NCBI RefSeq assembly: GCF_030272615.1
Contig: NC_081413.1
Span: forward strand, 333,908,302 to 333,972,301
Source of the DNA: Cryptomeria japonica
Lineage: Eukaryota > Streptophyta > Pinopsida > Cupressales > Cupressaceae
Length of the DNA: 64,000 bases
Direction of reading: 5' to 3'
How positions within the stretch are numbered: position 1 is the stretch's first letter; each line of letters begins with the position of its first letter. Positions 1 through 10,908 of this stretch are shown in pieces. Below the pieces are notes generated by a model that did no database searches, had not been told where the DNA came from, and saw nothing but the letters and a program-made list of their open reading frames with translations. Both the position numbers and the translations under genes were made by a program.

Positions 1-13
1 TTCTAATTTTTTT

Positions 14-43
<30 letters not shown>
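1..43. repeat. Poly-T run (A-rich tract just after the E1 pol stop codon)
   Basis: An almost pure T run on the plus strand, so A-rich on the element's sense strand. It begins about 24 bases after the last pol codon. E4 has a T-rich tract in the same position (about 56450-56580) and E2 has one at 14741-14764, so it is a recurring part of this element type. Confidence 0.8.
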
Positions 44-45
<2 letters not shown>

Positions 46-66
46 CCATTTAAGACTTTCTGAGGA

Positions 67-1461
67 CTAAGCATAAAATATTTTGAGGTGCATGATATTC
101 ATTGGATCATCCAAAGGATCGCCTTCAGGAGTAGCCAACTGATAAGCTCTTGATCCATATTGCACTGTGATTACATATGGTCCAAGCCAATTAGGCTTGA
201 ACTTGCCTTTCTTTTCTCTTTCTTGTAGATTTTTCTGATTCTCCATGAGGACAAGATCACCAACTTGGAATTCTCGGGTTCTGACTTTTTTATGATAACT
301 CATGCGCAGACAATTTTGATATACCTAGAGATGATTCAAGTCCTTGAGGTGCCTTTCATCTAACAATTCTAGCTCTTGTAAGCGGGCAATTCTCTATTCT
401 TCCTCTAGTAGGATGTTTTGCAGCGATACCCTTAGAGACGGGACCTCAATCTCAAGGGGAAGGATGGCTTCAGAACCAAATACTAGGGAATAAGGAGTGG
501 CACCTATGGGGGTGCGGATGGAGGTACAGTAGGCCCACAATGCAGGATGGATTTAGAGGTGCCAATCACGGTCTGCTTCATTAACTGTCTTTTTGAGGAT
601 TTTTATTAGGGTTTTATTAGAAGCCTCAGCTTGGCCATTGCCTTGAGGGTAATATGGAGTGGAGAAGCGGTGTTGGATGTTGAATTTTTGGTAGAGTTCT
701 TTGACATCCTAGTTCTTAAATTGTTTACCATTATCTGTGATGATAACTTTTGGGATGCCATATCGGCAGATTAGGTAGTTCAGGATGAATTTGGATATTT
801 GCTTGCTGGTGGTGAAAGTAAGAGGGATAGCCTCTACCCACTTGGTGAAGTATTCGGTGGTGGTGATAATGAATTTATGTCTGTTGGAAGATGAAGGGTG
901 GATTTTCCCAATGAAATTGATCCCCCACTGCGAGAAGGGCCATGGTGTAATGAATGGTTGCAATTCTTGTGATGGTGCATGAATCTTGTCGCCATGCTGC
1001 TGGCAAGGGATGCATTTCTTCACATAATTGTATGCATCTTCTTCCATTTTAGGCCAATAGTATCCTGTTCTCAAAAGTTATTTAGCCAATGTGAGTCCAC
1101 TTGAGTGTGCCCCACAGATACCCTCGTGTACTTCGCGTAATGCCCATTCTGGTTCTTGTTTATCTAAACACCTTAGGAGGGAACCATCAAAATGCCTTCT
1201 AAACAAGGTGTCTGCAAGGATGGTGTAACGGGCACATCGGCAGATGAAGGTTTTTTGTTGGGTTTTGGTGAGGTGTGGGGGAATGGTGTTGTCTTTGAGG
1301 AAAGCGAAGGTTTCTTGGTACCAAGGGGACTCGGGACCAACGAGAACACACACCATCTCAGACTTTGGTAGGTCATATGCTGGTATAAACAATTGTTCAA
1401 CCAAGAACTCACACTTCTGACTGTGTGTTGGCATTTGAAGGAGGGAGCCAATGGTGGCCAT
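67..1461 (-). pseudogene. E1 integrase region of pol (broken)
   Basis: This is the integrase part of the polyprotein, which would insert the cDNA into the genome. It starts with an H-H-C-C zinc module (HEGICGAH, then CIPCQQH). The core follows, with WGINFIG where the sister copy E4 has WGLDLIG, so the first catalytic Asp is Asn here. TDNGKQF holds the second Asp and GQAEASN holds the Glu. The C-terminal part ends with NWLGPYVI, a GPY-like motif, and the stop codon at 67. In-frame stops lie at 1078 and 709, with further ones between 305 and 700. The frame itself is preserved throughout. It cannot make an active enzyme. Confidence 0.9.
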
Positions 1462-1485
1462 TGCATCTGCAGCCCTGTTGTTTGT

Positions 1486-1818
1486 TCATGGAATTTGGTC
1501 AAACTTGATTGTCGTGAAATGTTGCTTAAGATCTTCAACCATGGTACGGTAGGGAAGGAGTTTATCATCTTTTGTCTGGTATTCATCATTGACTTGTTTT
1601 ATGATGAGTTGGGAATCACCATAGACTTGTAATTCCTTTATTTTCCAGTGGATAGCCAAGCGTAAACCTGTGATGAGGGCCTCGTATTCTGCTATGTTAT
1701 TGGTACATGCAAAGACTATCTTATATGATTTGGGGATGCCATCTCCTTGAGGTGTGACCAATAATATTCCTACCCCCGATCCATTTTGAGTGTAGGAGCC
1801 ATCAAAATACAATTTCCA
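1486..1818 (-). pseudogene. E1 second RNase H domain (aRNH type)
   Basis: An additional RNase H-like domain follows the usual Ty3 RNase H. The acidic residues of the fold are visible: Asp in YFDGSYTQNGSG, Glu in NNIAEYEAL, Asp in VYGDSQLI, and Asp in the downstream NRAADAMA. A second RNase H after the first is the hallmark of dual-RNase H Tat elements. The stop at 1486 (TGA) sits where E2 has an Arg codon, so CGA to TGA is the likely change. The domain itself looks otherwise complete. Confidence 0.88.
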
Positions 1819-2430
1819 TGTGGAGGATGTGGTAACAGTCATAATGAACTCATCTGGTAAATCTATGAGAAGAGGATGGGCGCCTGGAAGTGGAGCTTCA
1901 GCCAACTGATCTGCAATGACTTGTCCCTTGATTTCCTTTCTGTCCACATATTCAATGTCAAACTCTCTTAAGAGCATGACCCATTTGGCAGTTCTACCAG
2001 TGAGAGTAGCTTTGGACAAGAGATATTTAAGTGGATCAATTTTAGCAATTAATTTTGTCTTATTATTTAGCATATAGTGTCGTAGTTTCTATGTGCTGAA
2101 CACTAATGCCAAACATGCTCTTTCAATGGGGGTGTAATTGAGTTCATATCCTACCAACGTCCGACTGATGTAATAAATGGCGTGTTCCTTCCCTTGATCA
2201 TCTGTTTGCGCCAATAATGCCCCCAATGCCATTGCAGTAGCACATATATACAAAATAAGGGGTTTTCCGGGAGCAGGAGGTATCAATACGGGAGGTGATG
2301 CTAGATATTCTTTTAATTTCTCAAAGGCCTTTTGACATAGGAAATCCCATTTAAATTTTGTGTCTTTACGCAATAGGTATGCAAATGGATGGCACTTGTC
2401 TGCTAGTTGTGAAATGAAATGCCTGACAGA
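1819..2430 (-). pseudogene. E1 first RNase H domain and connection
   Basis: This is the Ty3-type RNase H that normally degrades the RNA strand of the RNA:DNA hybrid. It reads through KWDFLCQKAFEKLKEYL, then GKPLILYICAT with the ALGALLAQ segment, AIYYISRTL, and the connection segment with EFDIEYVDRK. An in-frame stop near 2089 replaces the Gln seen at the same place in E4, a CAG-to-TAG type change. It is in the same frame as the reverse transcriptase upstream. Confidence 0.88.
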
Positions 2431-3987
2431 CTAGAATTTTCCTTGGAGACTGCGTAGTTGTCTGAGAGTTTTTGGTGGAGGCATTTCCATGATAGCTTTT
2501 ACTTTTGCAGGATCAACCTCGATGCCTCTGCGGGAAACAATGAATCCTAATAGTTTTCTCGATGTGACTCCAAACACACACTTTTTTGGATTCAGCCATA
2601 GTTTGTATTTTTCTAATCTTTTAAAGATCTGCTTTAGAATGGGAATGTGTTCTTGTCTTGTCTTAGATTTCCCTAGCAGATCATCCATATAGTCCTCCAT
2701 AATTTTGTGCAAGAGGTCATGAAAAATTGTTGTCATTGCCTGTTGATACGTAGCTCCAGCATTTTTAAGGCCAAAAGACATGACTCGATAACAAAAAGTA
2801 CCCCATGGTGTTGTGAATGCAGTTTTATGTTGATCCTCATCTACTATCCTGATTTGGTTGTATCCAAAAAACCCATCCATTAGAGATAACATTTCATGTC
2901 CTGCTATAAGGTCCACAATCATGTCTATATTGGGGAGCGGGAAATCATCTTTAGGACAAGCTATATTTAGATCTCGGAAATCTGTGCAAATGTGGATGCC
3001 CCCAGCAGGTTTGCCGACAGGTACAATGTTGGAGACCCATTCAACATAATCTATTAGTTTGATAAATTCTGTGTCTAACAACTTTTGGAGTTCCACCTTG
3101 ACCAGGAGTGCAATATGTGGGTGCATTTTGCACAATTTTTGTTTTATAGGTTTTGTATCTGGGCGGACGGCGAGATTGTGAACCACCAAGGCAGGGTCCA
3201 ACCCTGGCATATCGAAATAGGACCATGCAAAATTGATTTTTACCTCTATAAGGAAGTTGATGAAGTCTTGTTTCTCAATTTCTATGAGGGATTTGGCAAT
3301 GAGCACATTTTTCGGAATGACTTTGGTGCTCATGTTGATGTTGTCTGTTTCTTCTATCAACAAATTTGATTTGTCTTGTGGAAGGTAACCAATGGTAGGG
3401 AGGTCAAATCCCTCATCGTCAAATGCCTTTTCCAGGTTTTCACTTTCAGATACGCCCTTTGTTTTTATTTCTTGTTCTTCCAAAGGTGCCTCAGGGAGGT
3501 TTTCACCTAGGGAATCATATCTTTTTCTTTTATTATCTTTTTTGTGGCTAAGGGCATTGACTTGACTACCAAAGTATCCCTTTTTGTGTATTTGAATACC
3601 CTCGATTCTATTACAATCTTCCATATTTTGCGATGTTAGGAGAGCAATGAGAGCATTATCGTCGGCGCAGATATCTAAAGTGGGTTTGTCTCGTTGGCCC
3701 CAATCAATGAGTTTAGGATGGACAAGATGTAGCTCATGTGAAGTGGGAGGGGTTACAGGGGTGATGGTATTGATGTAAGCGTCCAAGAAGATATCTTTCT
3801 CATATTCATAAGGCATTTCATGGAATTCCTCTTCGTCAGTGCTTTCGATATCTGAAGAAGGACTAGAAGGGGCACCAACGATAGTAATCTTAGGCACCGG
3901 GGTGTACCCCAAGCCTATGTTGTATCTGTAGGAGATAGGATTTATGGGTGTTTTTCTTCCTTTCTCCTTTGTAACCCATTTTTTCAA
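2431..3987 (-). pseudogene. E1 reverse transcriptase region with upstream linker
   Basis: The first half is an acidic linker between the G-patch and the polymerase. The polymerase follows, with fingers motif RDLNIACPKDDFPLPN, palm motif LMDGFFGYNQI, and the catalytic box YMDD at 2680-2691. The thumb-side motif LNPKKCVFGVTS is also present. The 518-codon segment is open and ends at a TAG at 2431 inside SLQGKF, where related copies continue in frame. It begins at a Met created by the frameshifts just upstream, so 3987 is not a real start. Confidence 0.9.
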
Positions 3988-3990
3988 CTA
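3891..3990 (-). pseudogene. E1 G-patch remnant between protease and polymerase
   Basis: The reading ASAIVEKMGYKG leads into EKGRKTP and ends in GLGYTP. This is a glycine-rich G-patch fold, a module that usually binds RNA or helicases. Compared with E4, a short deletion removes the central GDDLGPK-type stretch and shifts the frame. A second frameshift near 4.11 kb compensates it. Confidence 0.7.
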
Positions 3991-5088
3991 TGGCAGATGC
4001 TTTTGGGTACATTTCTTTGGATATTCTTGTTGGATCTTCATCTTCCTCCCGATACAACCATGAAGAGATATCTGCTTCGAGGCTCTCGTTATCAAGTGGG
4101 CCCCATTGCTAGAAGGTGGTGTTTTGGTATTGCATGATTCATTTTGGGTCCTTTTTATCTCTTTTGTTTTGCCAAATGACTTAGGAGAGAGAGGGAGGTT
4201 GCCTATTAATAAGACATCCTCCAATTTGTATTCTCCATAGCCATTGTCCAAGATCTTGATTTGATTATTTGGTTGGGATGATGTGGAGACAACATTTGAT
4301 GCATCAAATGGAGGCGTTGGCAAGGGTCTATTTAGTGGGCAATGATATGGATGTTTCCCCTCTAATAGTTTGCAATATTGAAAAGGTTGGGGATCACCTT
4401 TGATAGTGATCATTCTTCCATTATAGGGGAATTTGATGCATTAGTGATAGGTGGAGGGTACGGCCTACAAGGAATGAATCCATGGCCTCCCGAGGAGAAT
4501 GTTGTAGGGGAGATCAAGATCTAGTACTTGGCAAGGGGTTTCCATTGTAATGGGGCCCACTTGAAGAGGTAAGGTGATCATGCCCTTTGAAATTCTTTCT
4601 GCATCATCATATGCCTTTATTGTGATCCATTCTGATGTGTCTATCAGATCTTCAGAAAGTCCCAATTGTTTTATTAATTTGTATGTACACAAATTGAGCC
4701 CAGACCCACCATCTATCAGGATACGTTTGACCTTGTGCTTGTGGATAAGAGCTTCGATGTGTAAAGGTTTGTTATGGTCTTCATCTATGGGAGCATATTT
4801 GGAGTTAAATACAATGTGTTGTTGGGCAGCAAGGTTTCTAATGAGGGCTTGGAATTGGGTGGTGTTGATGTTCTTTGGAACGCATGATTGGAGAAGGGCT
4901 TGTTCCAAAATTTCTTTATGGACCAGGCAGGTCTTGAGAAGTTCCAAAATGGAGATCTGCACAGGTGTCTTCCCAAGTTGATCAAGGAGGTCATATCGGC
5001 GGGTGGAAGACATGGGTGGGGGGTTTGGTGGGGGAGGGACTCCCTGGATGGTGACTCTTCCTCGACGTGTAGTTGCATTGCAGTCATT
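3991..5088 (-). pseudogene. E1 aspartic protease region of gag-pol
   Basis: Contains the conserved pre-protease segment YDLLDQLGKTPVQISILELL and a retropepsin-like core. The active-site box reads LIDGGSGLNLC and the second half contains LPYNILLGRPWIH. The box is D-G-G-S rather than the classical D-T/S-G. Related plant polyproteins also vary at the second position. Stops lie near 4465 and 4440, where E4 has Gln codons. The domain would cut the polyprotein into mature parts. Confidence 0.85.
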
Positions 5089-7275
5089 CTAGAAATGGGA
5101 GGTGGAAGGTATGGCACCTTGAATGACTATCCTAGCAGGATTTGGTCTGCTTTGGGAAGAAGGAGAATTGACTCCTTGGATGGTTATGACATTGGCATGA
5201 TTGTCTGCAGGTTCAATGCGACCTACTAAAAAATCAAAACCGGTTATGTGATTAGCGTAGTCATAACCCATTGCGTTAGATGATGAGCCTTTTCCTTTAT
5301 CATGATTCGGGAAGTGTTCCTGGTACATTTTGAGTTTTTCATTGTTATTACCAGGTTTTGCATTTGCTACTTCAATCTCACCTCTATCAATGAGATCTTG
5401 TATGTAGATCTTCAATTTCATACACTTTCGTGTATCATGTCCCTTGATACGATGGTATTCACAATACTCATTTTCATTATACCATCTCGGTTTAGGTTGA
5501 TTGGGGTCAAATGGGTGAGTGATTGGAAAAACCACTACACCTTCTTGGACAAGTTTTTGAAACACCACTTCAATAGGCTTAGCCAGAGGAGTGAAATCTC
5601 TTGGAGTCCTGTTATTCGATCGGGGTGGTCGTCCCTGGATTGAGACATTGTTGTGAGGTTTTTTGGATTGATTTGGATTTTCTCGATTATTGAATTGATG
5701 ATTATTGGTGGTGGATTTTGGGGGAGTGGCCATGGTTTGGACCCGCTTTGCATCAGTTATACCATCATTGACCACATTTTTGTTTTTGGACCAGAATTTT
5801 GGCTTATCGTTATAATAAGAGGAAGAACTTTGTGTTGATTTCTGGTAATGTTTCAAGGTTCCTTCCTCCAACAAGACACGTTCGAGGGCGAGGCTCTTAT
5901 CTGTCAATTTTTGGAAGGATTTGATACATTGAGATATTAATAGTCTTGAAAGTTCAGGCACCAAGTTCTTTTGGAATAATTCAATTTGATGGTGTTCTGG
6001 CATGTCCCATTGGAATTTCTTGATAAGATGTCGCCATCTTTGTAAGAAATTGGTGAAGGTTTCTCCAGGCCTTTGTTTTGTATTACATAGGTCCATCATA
6101 GAAACATCATTACCCATGTTGTATGCATAGTGGGCCACAAATGTTTCTGCCAAGTCTGGAAAAGAGACAATGGGACCTCGTGGTAGAGATGAGAACCATG
6201 CCAGGGTGTCTCCCATGAAACTCTTGGAAAAGAGTCTGCGAAGATAAAGGTCACTATAGGATACTTCTTGGCATAAGATGTGGAATTCTCGAACATGATC
6301 GCGGAGGTCTCCTTTGCCTTCATACTTGGTGAATTTAGGAATCTCAAATCTTGGGGGATATGGTGCAACTGATATAGACGAATCGTAAGGACAATGGCAA
6401 AACTCTTCGAATGAGTAAGTTTTTCTTTTATTAGTCCTTTGTTTCATGTCCTTGATGATATTTTTCATGTCTTGAATTTCCTTGATGAGGTCTTATTGTG
6501 GGCTTTGATAATGGTGAAGTGTATTTGCCCCAAGAATTGGATGAGCCAAAGAAGGTGCACCACCACCAATATATTGATATGATGAGGAGGTGGGAATGTG
6601 GGATGTGATGACCGATGTCGCTGGGGTTTGAGTGATAGTTGGTTGTGGTCCGCAAATGGTTGTGATGGGATTGAATACAGCCTGCATAAAATTTGTGACA
6701 TTATTGGGAGGAAGGGAAGTTTGTGGAATAGAAATTTGTGGTTGAATAGAAGGAGGTGGTATAGAAGTTTGTTGGAGAATGGATGAGATCGGATTTGATA
6801 GTGGTATAGATGGTAAGGAGAAAGAAGGTGGGATGGAGACCACGGTGGGAGGTACCGCGGGTGGCATTAATTGAGCTTGGATGATTGATGGGGCTGCAAT
6901 TGATTGAGTTTGAATAGTAGGTGCAACACTTTGTGTGGGAGTGAGGTCTCCTTGTGGTTGTTGAGTGAGAGCGGATCTATTAAATTCAGGTGGAAGTTGA
7001 GCTCCATGTTCAAGGAGAGTTTTCAGAAGTGCGGTAGGATTGTGTTTAATAAACTTTTCCATCATCTCTTGGTTATAAGAATCCGCTAGGAAAGTTTGCA
7101 CTTCCGGACAAAGTTCATCTTGGTTAACCATGTCAATATTTTGACTTTGATCTTGATCGCTAGGTTGCCCACTTTGTGTATGATCTTGCGTGGGATCTTC
7201 ATATAGGACATCAATGTCTGGCATGCCATATTGTTGTTCAGCCATCTTTTTCTTTTGGGATCGAGTTGCAACCAT
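5089..7275 (-). pseudogene. E1 gag (with one internal stop)
   Basis: Starts MVATRSQKKK and has a Gln/Pro/Ser-rich N-terminal third. The retrotransposon gag core follows, with FEIPKFTKYEGKGDLRDHV, then WFSSLPRG and FVAHYAYN. A zinc-knuckle-like motif, EYCEYHRIKGHDTRKC, lies near the C-terminus. The product would form the particle and bind the RNA. A TAA at 6493 replaces the Gln found in E4, and a TAG at 5089 replaces another. Gag and protease are in the same frame, so the element apparently made one fused polyprotein. Confidence 0.88.
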
Positions 7276-7288
7276 ACACGATATTTGT

Positions 7289-7533
7289 GATGAAAAGACT
7301 TAGGAAAAATGTGATGAAAGGATTTAAGAAATTTGAGGATGAAAGGACTTAAGAAATTTGTGATGAAAGGATTTAAGAAATTTGAGGATGAAAGGACTTA
7401 AGAAATTTATGATGAAAGGATTTAAGAAATTTGAGGATGAAAGGACTTAAGAAATTTGTGATGAAAGGACTTGAGAAATTTGTGATGAAAGGATTTAAGA
7501 AAATTGAGGATGAAAGGATTTAAGAAATTTGAG
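7289..7533. repeat. 24-25 bp tandem repeat just upstream of E1 gag
   Basis: About ten copies of a unit close to GATGAAAGGATTTAAGAAAT, alternating between 24 and 25 bp and differing at a few bases. It begins 14 bases upstream of the gag start codon on the element's sense strand. E4 has only a trace of the sequence here, so the expansion is copy-specific. Confidence 0.9.
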
Positions 7534-8587
7534 AATGATTGATGAAGAAGGTATGGTAGTGATGGGTTAGAAGAAACTTGATAACTAGGTTGTCTTTGAC
7601 ATGAATACGACTTAATGGAGGATCGATTTGAATTGGCAAGTTGTATGAAGGGATATGACCACCCTGATTTGGACGATAGTTGGTGTTTCAAAGGACAAAC
7701 TTGAATGTTGATGGAGATGACGGACTCTTAGCTTCTCACTTAGGCTTATGAGAAATGGGACGAACAGATTTTTGATGCAATTTTGGACTTTGTGTGGGTA
7801 ATGACTTGGAAAATTGTTTGTGTCTTGACAAATGTTTTTGCAAAGTGTTTGGGGATAGTGATGTGTTTTTAGTCTGCTCTTGGCAAGTATGTATCAAACA
7901 AAGCAAACACAGTGATCAAATGCATAGTATATCAAAGACACTCATGCTCATATACAACATTCTTAAGGCTGGCAAGAACAATAGTCATTGAATCTCAATT
8001 GGTTTCACATCTACGCTTACCCAGAGTGGACACTTAGATGCTTGACCCCACTGGCTCCCCTCCACAGCACTCACTTCTCGGGGCAGCCAAGCATCAATTC
8101 CCATGAAAACTCCTCATGGCGAACTTTGTGTCTCTACTAAGGTCTGTAAGAATATGGGCCACTTCAGAGGTCCGACCTCCTGCACCAATGACTAGAAGGT
8201 TTTTGGCCACTATGAACAAGGTGTTTAGTAAGTCTTCCCGTTAGGAGCTACCCTTCAAAGTTGCGCAAGCGCAATTGAGGCCTATAGCCCAATGAAGCAC
8301 CAAGAACTTAGTAGTCACGCAAGCATGATTGAGATCTCTAGGATCCTACTAAGCACCCAATGTGAGAGTGAACTCTCATATAGCCCCAACCATTAACCCT
8401 TTCGTAGTCAATGGCCTATTTATTATAGTGAGTTGGGAACCCCAGGTCTAGGTGTACTCACTTGGGTCATTCCCCTCTTACCTTCTCAAAGAGCAAGTTG
8501 GGAGGGCAGGCCTGCTAGAGGTAAACACACAATCAAACAAAAAAAGGTTGGAGGGTCTGGATTTTTGATCGTCTAGTAAGACGAGAG
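7534..8587 (-). other. E1 5' leader, gag-proximal part
   Basis: I see no convincing coding region. It carries the block GAGGGCAGGCCTGCTA followed by a GGTCTGGATTT...GATTGTCT-like motif. The same arrangement is found in the E2 leader (about 32490-32600), and the second part recurs three times in the far half of the E1 leader at 35.1-35.5 kb. E2 is inserted at the end of this stretch. Confidence 0.75.
8583..8587. repeat. Target site duplication of E2, left copy (GAGAG)
   Basis: GAGAG directly precedes the TG that starts the left E2 LTR. The same five bases directly follow the CA end of the right E2 LTR at 34335-34339. Confidence 0.92.
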
Positions 8588-9740
8588 TGTGTGTGTGAAA
8601 AAGTGAACTTGTAGCTGCAAGCACAACACTTCAATTAAGTCATTATATGCATGGTTAGTAATCAATAATCAATAAAAATAAACCATAGCAAAGCGACCCA
8701 TTGCCTTCTAAATGATGCAAGTATAAGATTGCTCTTAGTTTGTTGTAAGCAATACCAGTGACTAGACTACACCAAGACAAAGGATTTAATCTATATGATA
8801 TTAAGCTATATGGATGCAAGATAAATGAATAATTCAAGCAATAATAACCAATTCAAGCAACAATGGATGCAAGCAATAATGAATGTAAGATGGATGCAAG
8901 TAATCTAAAAAAAGCAATAATAATCAACCAATGACTCCAGAGAAAAGTCAGTATAATAATGATGTATTCTCAAAAATATCTGGGGTGAATTGGAATGAGA
9001 GTTGATGACTGAATTTATAGAGAATTATAGAGAGATAATGAAAAATCTCAATTTAGGATTAATTGAAATAATTGAGAAATCAGGTTAAGTTAACCTTGAG
9101 ATAGATTCCAATTATAGTTCAATTGAAATGCATTCGAATTAGAAGTCCAAGTTGCATTGGAAAACAATAATGAATCAATTCCATGCATTTGTGATAAAAA
9201 TAGATAATTCTTCAATTTAATCAAGAAAAGAGTCTTCTTAATGCAACTGAACTTCTTTTCTAAAAGCTTTGAGTTCCAATTTAAGAGAATAATTAATAAT
9301 TCAATTAATTGCTTTTCTGATTTCAAGTTCTCAATTTAGAAAAAGAAATAATATCTCAAGTTTGATTTCTCTCTTACTTCATTCTTTTTTTTTTTTTTTG
9401 TTTCAATTCAACTCTTTGTTTTGTAATAAATTCTTCTTTTTGTAGCAAATTAATTCTTTTTTTGCATGATTGAGTGGCAAATTTATTAATTAATTAAATA
9501 TGCAAAGATATTTAATAAATTAAAATAGGATAATTGATCAAAATGAATATTCTTGGAATGATTCAATTAATTAAATAAATATTATTTAATATTGGGTAAC
9601 TGATTTTGCCATGTGATATTTGATAATTAAAGAATTAATTATGTGCCCAAGATTAATTTAATTGCCTTTTGGTTAGGACCTTGGTGATTTTGTCGAGATT
9701 AGGGGCCCATGGTTTAGATGACCATTTTTAGGGTATTACA
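8588..9740 (-). repeat. E2 3' LTR
   Basis: Starts TGTGTGTGTGAAAAAG and ends GGGTATTACA on the plus strand. It matches 33200-34334 along its whole length apart from about 35 base differences and a short deletion. A minus-strand TATAAATTC at about 9012-9019 is a candidate promoter element inside the LTR. Confidence 0.95.
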
Positions 9741-9755
9741 TCTGGCCCTCTTTGA
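9741..9755 (-). other. E2 polypurine tract
   Basis: On the minus strand, CAAAGAGGGCCAGA abuts the TG start of the 3' LTR. That is the expected place for the plus-strand primer of reverse transcription. Confidence 0.8.
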
Positions 9756-10826
9756 ATTAATGTGCGAGCAGCGCGTTGGTTCAAATAATGTGTGATGTCT
9801 AGGAGATGTCAGTTCTGAACTTGATTGATCACGAACTAGATGAAAGCAAGGTGTTAGCTTGATTCGAAGCAAAAAAGCTGAATGAAGTTTGATTAAAGCG
9901 ATACCGATCCCGAACTTGATTGAATTGAGGAATGATAGAAAACAAAGATACCGAACTTGAACTTGATTGATCAAGAAGCGGATCTTACTGATCTAGAACT
10001 TGATTGAACTGAGATGCAGTGAGTGATGATAAAAATCGATCTTGAACTTGATGGATCAAGACACGACAAAGATAAAATGTTCAACTTGATCAAGAAACGA
10101 ATACTGAATACCTGCTTAGATTAAGTGTGATCAAAGATACTCTTTAAACTTTCTATTGAGTTTAAATGAATAATCAGCTTGATTTGAAGCGATGAAACTG
10201 ATTAACGTTAAGAGATTGATTCAGAAGAAGACAAATATCAGCTTGATTTGAAACGATGAAACTGATATGCCCCTAACGATTGATTCGATTCAGATGATCG
10301 AGAGATCTCAACTTGATGTGAAGCGATGAAGCTAAGATGCCCCTTAACAATAAGAATCGATTTTATTTTAATTGAAAATATTTTGCTCGACTTTTGATGA
10401 AAAATTTGAAAAATTTCTCAACATTGTGAAAAATGTAAAGTCATAAGGTCACAAGTATGCCCCCTCGGGAGAGAAATTGAAAGATAGCAAGGGTAGTTGA
10501 TTTTAGGCAATTGTGCGATGAGTAGTCATTTGAGCGCAAATTGATTTTGAAGAATATTGAAGATTTAGCAATGATTGAATTGATCGCAAAGTTGACTGGT
10601 AGAATTGAAATTGATATTCAGCATTGATTGTTGAGAAATTGAGCGCAACTTGAAGATAGGATAAGCATTTGATGAAAAGAGCGCTAAGTGGTCCAAATTG
10701 TGAAATTGACTAGCAAGATGATCTCATTTTTCGATTTTGATCCCGAAAATGGAATCAGAGCAGGCACATTAGCCAAGGGTACAATTTTCATGTCCATCGG
10801 AGCAAGTTGAAAAATTAGGTTTTTGG
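9756..10826. repeat. E2 3' region: short dispersed repeats, no gene seen
   Basis: Repeats of an AACTTGATTGAT-like motif run from about 9.81 to 10.12 kb. Three copies of a CTTGATTTGAAGCGATGAA-like unit lie at about 10170, 10230 and 10310. I see no reading frame. The stretch separates the polypurine tract from the promoter of the opposite-strand PMD gene. Confidence 0.7.
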
Positions 10827-10836
10827 CTATATATAG
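10827..10836 (+). promoter_or_regulatory. TATA box of the opposite-strand PMD gene in E2
   Basis: CTATATATAGG lies about 75-80 bases upstream of the ATG at 10909, on the strand opposite to the retrotransposon genes. The distance suits a core promoter with a start site near 10860. This suggests that the extra gene was transcribed on its own. Confidence 0.6.
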
Positions 10837-10908
10837 GACGAAAGTGTCATTTTAAATTCATTTTAACCCTCCAAGTTTGAAAATTCAAAAAGCCTTCTGC
10901 GAAGAAAA

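Larger units (their letters stand above)
1..8587 (-). mobile_element. E1, Tat-type Ty3/gypsy LTR retrotransposon, left part (3' end outside window)
   Basis: Read on the minus strand, this stretch contains part of the 5' leader, gag, protease, G-patch remnant, reverse transcriptase, two RNase H domains and integrase. The dual RNase H order is typical of plant Tat-type elements. The element continues at 34340-36644, because E2 was inserted into its leader at position 8587. Its 3' LTR lies left of the window. Gag and pol share one reading frame from 7275 down to 67, about 2400 codons. It is broken by about a dozen stop codons and one local frameshift pair near 4.1-4.0 kb, so the copy is dead. 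E1 and E4 are two copies of one family. Confidence 0.93.

Noticed and set aside
4574-5229. Long plus-strand frames over gag-pol of E1 (and the similar ones in E4 at 61116-61463)
   Set aside because: Mirror frames of the polyprotein on the other strand. No motifs.
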